Origin: Buttiauxella warmboldiae
GTDB lineage: Bacteria; Pseudomonadota; Gammaproteobacteria; Enterobacterales; Enterobacteriaceae
Assembly: GCF_003818135.1 (NCBI RefSeq)
Contig: NZ_RPOH01000036.1
Location: 47,937 to 111,936, forward strand
DNA length: 64,000 bases
Reading direction: 5' to 3'
The notes under the pieces are model-generated. The model saw nothing but the letters and a program-made list of their open reading frames with translations. It ran no database searches and was not told the origin of the DNA. Positions 60,888 through 64,000 of the stretch are shown piece after piece; position 1 is the stretch's first letter, and every line of letters starts with the position of its first letter. A program made the translations under genes and the position numbers.

Positions 60888-61035
60888 CCTGCAAAAGCAG
60901 GTGCCAGGATTGGCGTCCTGCACAATTACTGCGTTATACTCAGCGGCCTACACGAATTATGGTGGGCTGGCTGGGGGCATCGTAAGATGCGCCGTTTAGT
61001 CATTGTCGGTACGCCAACCCCGTCCAGTCCACCAC
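60888..61035 (+). ncRNA. C4-antisense-RNA-like structured locus (P4-type element)
   Basis: A CCTGC-AAAA-GCAGG hairpin (60888-60901) and a CAGGA/TCCTG hairpin are followed by a possible -10 (TATACT, about 60934). Then GGTGGGCTGGCTGGGG (60961-60976) can pair over a long range with CCCCGTCCAGTCCACC (61018-61033), enclosing the perfect GCATC-GTAA-GATGC stem-loop with a GNRA-type tetraloop. The build is like the C4 antisense RNAs of P1/P4-like phages upstream of ash/icd-type genes. Assignment rests on structure and remembered phage sequences. Confidence 0.5.
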
Positions 61036-61091
61036 CAGCGAACCAGGCGTTTCCTGTGGTGATTTGAAATCCTTAACTGGAAATCAATACA

Positions 61092-61526
61092 ATGACTATA
61101 AATCCGCTTTACCCTCATCAGGTAATCATTAATACCAAAAACCTCGACATTATCGAGCTCGCCGAACGCTGTGAATTACTCACCGATATATTAATCGATA
61201 GCGAAAACCCAGCCGAATGTGCAGCACTGTGCAATTACGTGTATGCACATCTTGAAGCAATAAAAGAGAGTCTGGATAAACCATTATCTGCTACACGCAT
61301 TGAGCAATTATCGGTAAACGATCCGTCTGAATTTCCCAAAGCGAAATGGCTTGCCGATAGCGACGATCTTTGTGATTACTGCCAGGCCGTTACACGAGCA
61401 CTGTTATGCCGTTCGCTGCCTTCAAAGACAAGGCATCAGCTTAATGGTTTATTGATGCGGCTGGTTAATGCACTGGTGAATGATTTAAAAACGCCACGTT
61501 TTTTGCCTACCGTAACTGCTGAATGA
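61092..61526 (+). CDS. Hypothetical protein of the P4-like fragment
   Basis: 144 residues, predicted all-helical and cytoplasmic, not recognised. LDIIELAERCELLTDILIDS, CAALCNYVYAHLEAIKESL and CQAVTRALLCRSLPSKTRHQ are helical stretches with several cysteines (seven in all). Its place directly after a C4-like RNA suggests a phage or satellite gene. A weak site (CTGGAAATCAATACA) precedes the ATG. The product may be a real small accessory protein; function cannot be given. Confidence 0.6.
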   Translation: MTINPLYPHQVIINTKNLDIIELAERCELLTDILIDSENPAECAALCNYVYAHLEAIKESLDKPLSATRIEQLSVNDPSEFPKAKWLADSDDLCDYCQAVTRALLCRSLPSKTRHQLNGLLMRLVNALVNDLKTPRFLPTVTAE

Positions 61527-61833
61527 CGCTATCGCTTATCTACATCTGTATCGTAGGTGGGGTAAGCGCAGCGTCACTCGACACAGTTTTGGTCGCCAGG
61601 TGCATCCCGGCACTCTCTAACCCATGCACATTCACCCGCTTCACCTTCATTTTTTGCCACGACAAGTGTTTTGCAAAGATGTTCGTACTCGCCATTTCGG
61701 ATTTGGAGGTCAGCGGTTTCGCCATGCGCAAGGACTTTTTCTGACTACTTTGCATATCAGGTCACTTTCCCCATCATTAGCATTTTCCGTTAAATGAATA
61801 AATTGCATATTTCATCAAAAACCGCCATGATTT
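61527..61833. other. Intergenic region before the MarR gene
   Basis: About 300 bases with two short overlapping frames on opposite strands, neither with a ribosome site or recognisable content. The right end contains the MarR promoter and palindrome. No repeat or RNA is evident. Confidence 0.4.
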
Positions 61834-61849
61834 ATCTAGTGCGCTAGAT
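61834..61849. promoter_or_regulatory. Palindromic operator of the MarR regulator
   Basis: ATCTAGTGCGCTAGAT has perfect 6-base arms (ATCTAG/CTAGAT) and lies 22-37 bases before the MarR gene, within the promoter zone. MarR proteins usually repress themselves through such sites. Confidence 0.6.
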
Positions 61850-61871
61850 TATAAGGAGCAAGAAATAAATC

Positions 61872-62312
61872 ATGTCCATAAAAAAGAAAGAACATCAGGA
61901 AATCGCTACCCAGTTATCTTTTGCACTTTACGGCGCGGCAAACCGGATGAACCGTATGCATAAACCTTTTCTCGACCCGCTGGGGCTGACGTTCCCGCAG
62001 TATCTGGTCATGCTGGAGCTGTTCAACGGAACACCACGTTCGGTGGGTGAGCTGGGAAACAAGCTGGGTATGGATACAGGAACAATCACCCCCCTGCTGA
62101 AACGGCTAGAAACGTCAGGAAAAGTGTTACGCCAGCGCGATCCTGAAGATGAACGCCGGGTCCTGATTACGCTGACCGACAGCGGAGATGAGTTGCGTGC
62201 AGCACTCTGGTCTGTGACTGACAAAATCAGGTCGGCCTGCAGGCTGACTGAAGAGGGACTGGAGCAGCTACGCGATACGCTCAATAACTTTGCCCATCCG
62301 GCTGCCGAATAG
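61872..62312 (+). CDS. MarR family transcriptional regulator (OhrR-like)
   Basis: 146 residues. The winged helix is visible: LTFPQYLVMLELFNGTPRSV, GELGNKLGMDTGTITPLLKR as recognition helix and RQRDPEDERRVLITLTDSG as wing. The order is that of OhrR-type MarR proteins, but there is no redox Cys near residue 15-20 (FALYGAANRMNRM stands in that position); a single Cys occurs late (RSACRLTEEG). AGGAGC lies before the ATG. It precedes two reductase genes in the same direction after 33 bases and so probably controls them. Confidence 0.9.
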   Translation: MSIKKKEHQEIATQLSFALYGAANRMNRMHKPFLDPLGLTFPQYLVMLELFNGTPRSVGELGNKLGMDTGTITPLLKRLETSGKVLRQRDPEDERRVLITLTDSGDELRAALWSVTDKIRSACRLTEEGLEQLRDTLNNFAHPAAE

Positions 62313-62345
62313 GCCGCAACGCTTCTGAAGAACAAGGAAATACCT

Positions 62346-63080
62346 ATGAATATCGGCATTATCGGCGCGGGAAATATCGGCGCTACGCTGGCCACAAAAC
62401 TGTCTGCCGCAGGCCACAATATTAAGCTGGCAAATTCCAGAGGTCCGGAGACGATTGCTGACGTCGCTCGTCAGGCTGGAGCGACAGCAGTGACGCAGGA
62501 AGAGGTCGTCCGAAATGTTGATGTGATTATCCTGTCAATCCCCTTTACCGCACATGAAACTCTGGCGGAACTGCTGAGCATACTGCCGTCCACGGTGCCG
62601 GTTATCGATACATCTAACTACTACCCGTTCCGGGACAATTCCATTGCTGACGTCGAAAACGGTGAGCCAGAAAGCGTATGGGCCAGTAATAAGGCCGGTC
62701 GCCCCCTCATAAAAGCATGGAACGCCGTACTGGCTGCCACTCTGGCGAATAAAGGGCTTCCCTCGGGCACCTCCGGTCGCATCGCTATACCCGTTGCGGG
62801 GGACGATGAGCAGGCAAAAAACACGACCATGAAGCTAGTCAGCGAAACAGGATTTGATGCCGTGGATGCCGGCCCGTTGGATCACTCCTGGCGTCAGCAG
62901 CCGGGTACCCCAGCCTACTGTACCGAACTCAGTGCCTCTGACCTGAAGGTCGCTCTTATGGCAGCGGACAAAGAGCGAGCGCCGGTAAACAGGGACGCTC
63001 TGATGAAGGAGTTCATGTCTGCCAGTAAACCACTGTCTCATGAGCATACGGTAGCTCGTAACCGGGCAGGAACGGCCTGA
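62346..63080 (+). CDS. NADPH-dependent F420-reductase-like NAD(P)-binding protein, copy 1
   Basis: 244 residues. N-terminal Rossmann fold IGIIGAGNIGATLATKLSAA (about 3-22), then ANSRGPETI, whose Asn-Ser-Arg favours NADP(H). VIDTSNYYPFRD and DHSWRQQPGTPAYCTEL are shared with the neighbouring paralogue. The family is F420_oxidored (PF03807), but enterobacteria lack F420, so a different acceptor is expected. An AAGGA site precedes the ATG. Second gene of the MarR operon. Confidence 0.88.
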   Translation: MNIGIIGAGNIGATLATKLSAAGHNIKLANSRGPETIADVARQAGATAVTQEEVVRNVDVIILSIPFTAHETLAELLSILPSTVPVIDTSNYYPFRDNSIADVENGEPESVWASNKAGRPLIKAWNAVLAATLANKGLPSGTSGRIAIPVAGDDEQAKNTTMKLVSETGFDAVDAGPLDHSWRQQPGTPAYCTELSASDLKVALMAADKERAPVNRDALMKEFMSASKPLSHEHTVARNRAGTA

Positions 63081-63127
63081 AAACCAATTTTAATTCTGTC
63101 TGGAAAGACATCATTCTGGAGACAAAG

Positions 63128-63892
63128 ATGAATCAAACTACCCCACTCAGCATTGGTATTCTGGGTACCGGTCATATAGGCAAAACCCTGGCACGTAAGC
63201 TGTCCGCTGCAGGACACAGTGTAAAAGTGGCCAACTCACGTGGACCGGAAACCATTGAAGCTGACACGCTGGAAACGGGTGCGCTACCGGTGAAGGCTGA
63301 AAATGCGGTGAGTGATGTTGATGTGGTAATACTTTCCATGCCACTTGCATCTATCCCCGCTATTTCGCAATTGATCCAGAAGCTTCCTCCCAACGTTATC
63401 GTGGCTGACACATCTAACTATTATCCGTTCCGCGATCGGGCTATTGATGAAATAGAGACGGGCCAGGTAGAGAGTGAGTGGGTGGAGACTCAGCTGCATC
63501 ACCCCGTGATTAAAGTCTGGAACGCCATTGGTTCAGATTCCTTTGCGAGAAAAGGGAAACCTGCCGGCGATCCGCATCGCATAGCAATTCCTGTCGCGGG
63601 TGACAATGAAGCCCACAAGAAGATTGTCATGATGCTGGTAAACGACACTGGATTCGATGCTTTCGATGCGGGTCAAATTTCAGACTCCTGGCGTCAGCAG
63701 CCTGGCGCTCCTGCGTATTGCACCGATCTCCCATATGATGAAATGGCAGCAGCTCTCTGCTCCGCCGAATTTTCCCGGCTACCGGCACGCCGCAACCTTG
63801 CCGTGGCCGCGGTTCAGGAACGTATGGGGGACAGTAAAACAAACCCGGACGCTGATTTCCTCGTTCGCCTTAATCGTGCTCTGTACATGTAA
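63128..63892 (+). CDS. NADPH-dependent F420-reductase-like NAD(P)-binding protein, copy 2
   Basis: 254 residues, paralogue of the preceding gene, with IGILGTGHIGKTLARKLSAA as dinucleotide site, ANSRGPETI, VADTSNYYPFRD and SDSWRQQPGAPAYCTDL at matching places. The C-terminus is longer and different (RNLAVAAVQERMGDSK). GGAGA lies at proper distance before the ATG. Tandem duplication within a MarR-controlled operon; both may act on related toxic carbonyl or quinone compounds, which is inference. Confidence 0.88.
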   Translation: MNQTTPLSIGILGTGHIGKTLARKLSAAGHSVKVANSRGPETIEADTLETGALPVKAENAVSDVDVVILSMPLASIPAISQLIQKLPPNVIVADTSNYYPFRDRAIDEIETGQVESEWVETQLHHPVIKVWNAIGSDSFARKGKPAGDPHRIAIPVAGDNEAHKKIVMMLVNDTGFDAFDAGQISDSWRQQPGAPAYCTDLPYDEMAAALCSAEFSRLPARRNLAVAAVQERMGDSKTNPDADFLVRLNRALYM

Positions 63893-63913
63893 ACTTCAGG
63901 TGCTATTAATAAC

Positions 63914-63943
63914 GATAAACCGGTGCTATTTAGCCGGTTTATC
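63914..63943 (+). terminator. Terminator of the MarR-reductase operon
   Basis: GATAAACCGG / CCGGTTTATC arms (10 bases) over a 10-base loop, 21 bases after the stop; the outer TTTATC gives only a weak U tract. Confidence 0.65.
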
Positions 63944-64000
63944 CTGCAGTTAAGACCATCCCTCCAGACTGATGACAAATCCACGTGTTTCGCAAAACGA

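Noticed and set aside
61523..61755. Two overlapping short ORFs on opposite strands before the MarR gene
   Set aside because: Neither shows a ribosome site or family features; at least one must be chance, and I cannot support either.

Overview
The window is a chromosomal segment from a member of the Enterobacteriaceae (Enterobacter/Lelliottia/Buttiauxella-like, judged from near E. coli-identical Lpp, Prs, YchF and Suf proteins and conserved gene order). I cannot name the species from sequence alone. Two conserved core blocks flank and enclose accessory DNA. Block 1 (1-11.2 kb) is the hemA neighbourhood: sirB1-sirB2-prmC-prfA-hemA on the minus strand, then lolB-ispE-prs, dauA, ychH, pth and ychF. 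Block 2 (47.4-56.4 kb) is pykF-lpp-ldtE-sufEDSCBA-type order. In E. coli these blocks are far apart; here they are joined through about 36 kb of catabolic, transport and regulatory genes.

The accessory stretch holds, in order: an alpha/beta hydrolase plus a 3-hydroxyacyl-CoA dehydrogenase-type enzyme; an ApeE/EstA-type GDSL esterase autotransporter; a transglutaminase-MerT-like-MerP-like operon; a winged-helix regulator divergent from a DUF969-DUF979-DUF2891 operon; an ACS-type MFS transporter, IclR regulator and FAD-dependent oxidoreductase; a lac divergon (lacI facing lacZY, no lacA, lacY broken by a frameshift near its 3' end); a membrane diguanylate cyclase with a degenerate EAL domain next to an orphan periplasmic solute-binding protein; and a ten-gene divergent catabolic cluster (35.9-47.0 kb).

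The ten-gene cluster is the most unusual part. A LacI-family regulator is co-transcribed with two tandem-SnoaL-fold proteins and a histidinol-dehydrogenase-like enzyme. In the other direction lie an MFS transporter, a second histidinol-dehydrogenase-like enzyme, an SDR, an alpha/beta hydrolase, an HpcH/HpaI-type aldolase and a bicupin. The genes overlap by 1-4 bases and the intergenic region carries two copies of a TTGCATACGTATGCAA-like palindrome. This looks like a complete regulated uptake and degradation pathway whose substrate I do not recognise.

Right of suf (56.4-64 kb) lies a second accessory stretch: a MEKHLA-domain protein, a small hypothetical, a secreted HbpS/GlcG-like protein beside a FixJ-type response regulator and NtrB-like sensor kinase, an XRE antitoxin remnant, a structured C4-antisense-RNA-like locus typical of P4-like elements with a hypothetical gene, and a MarR regulator followed by two tandem paralogous NAD(P)-binding reductases.
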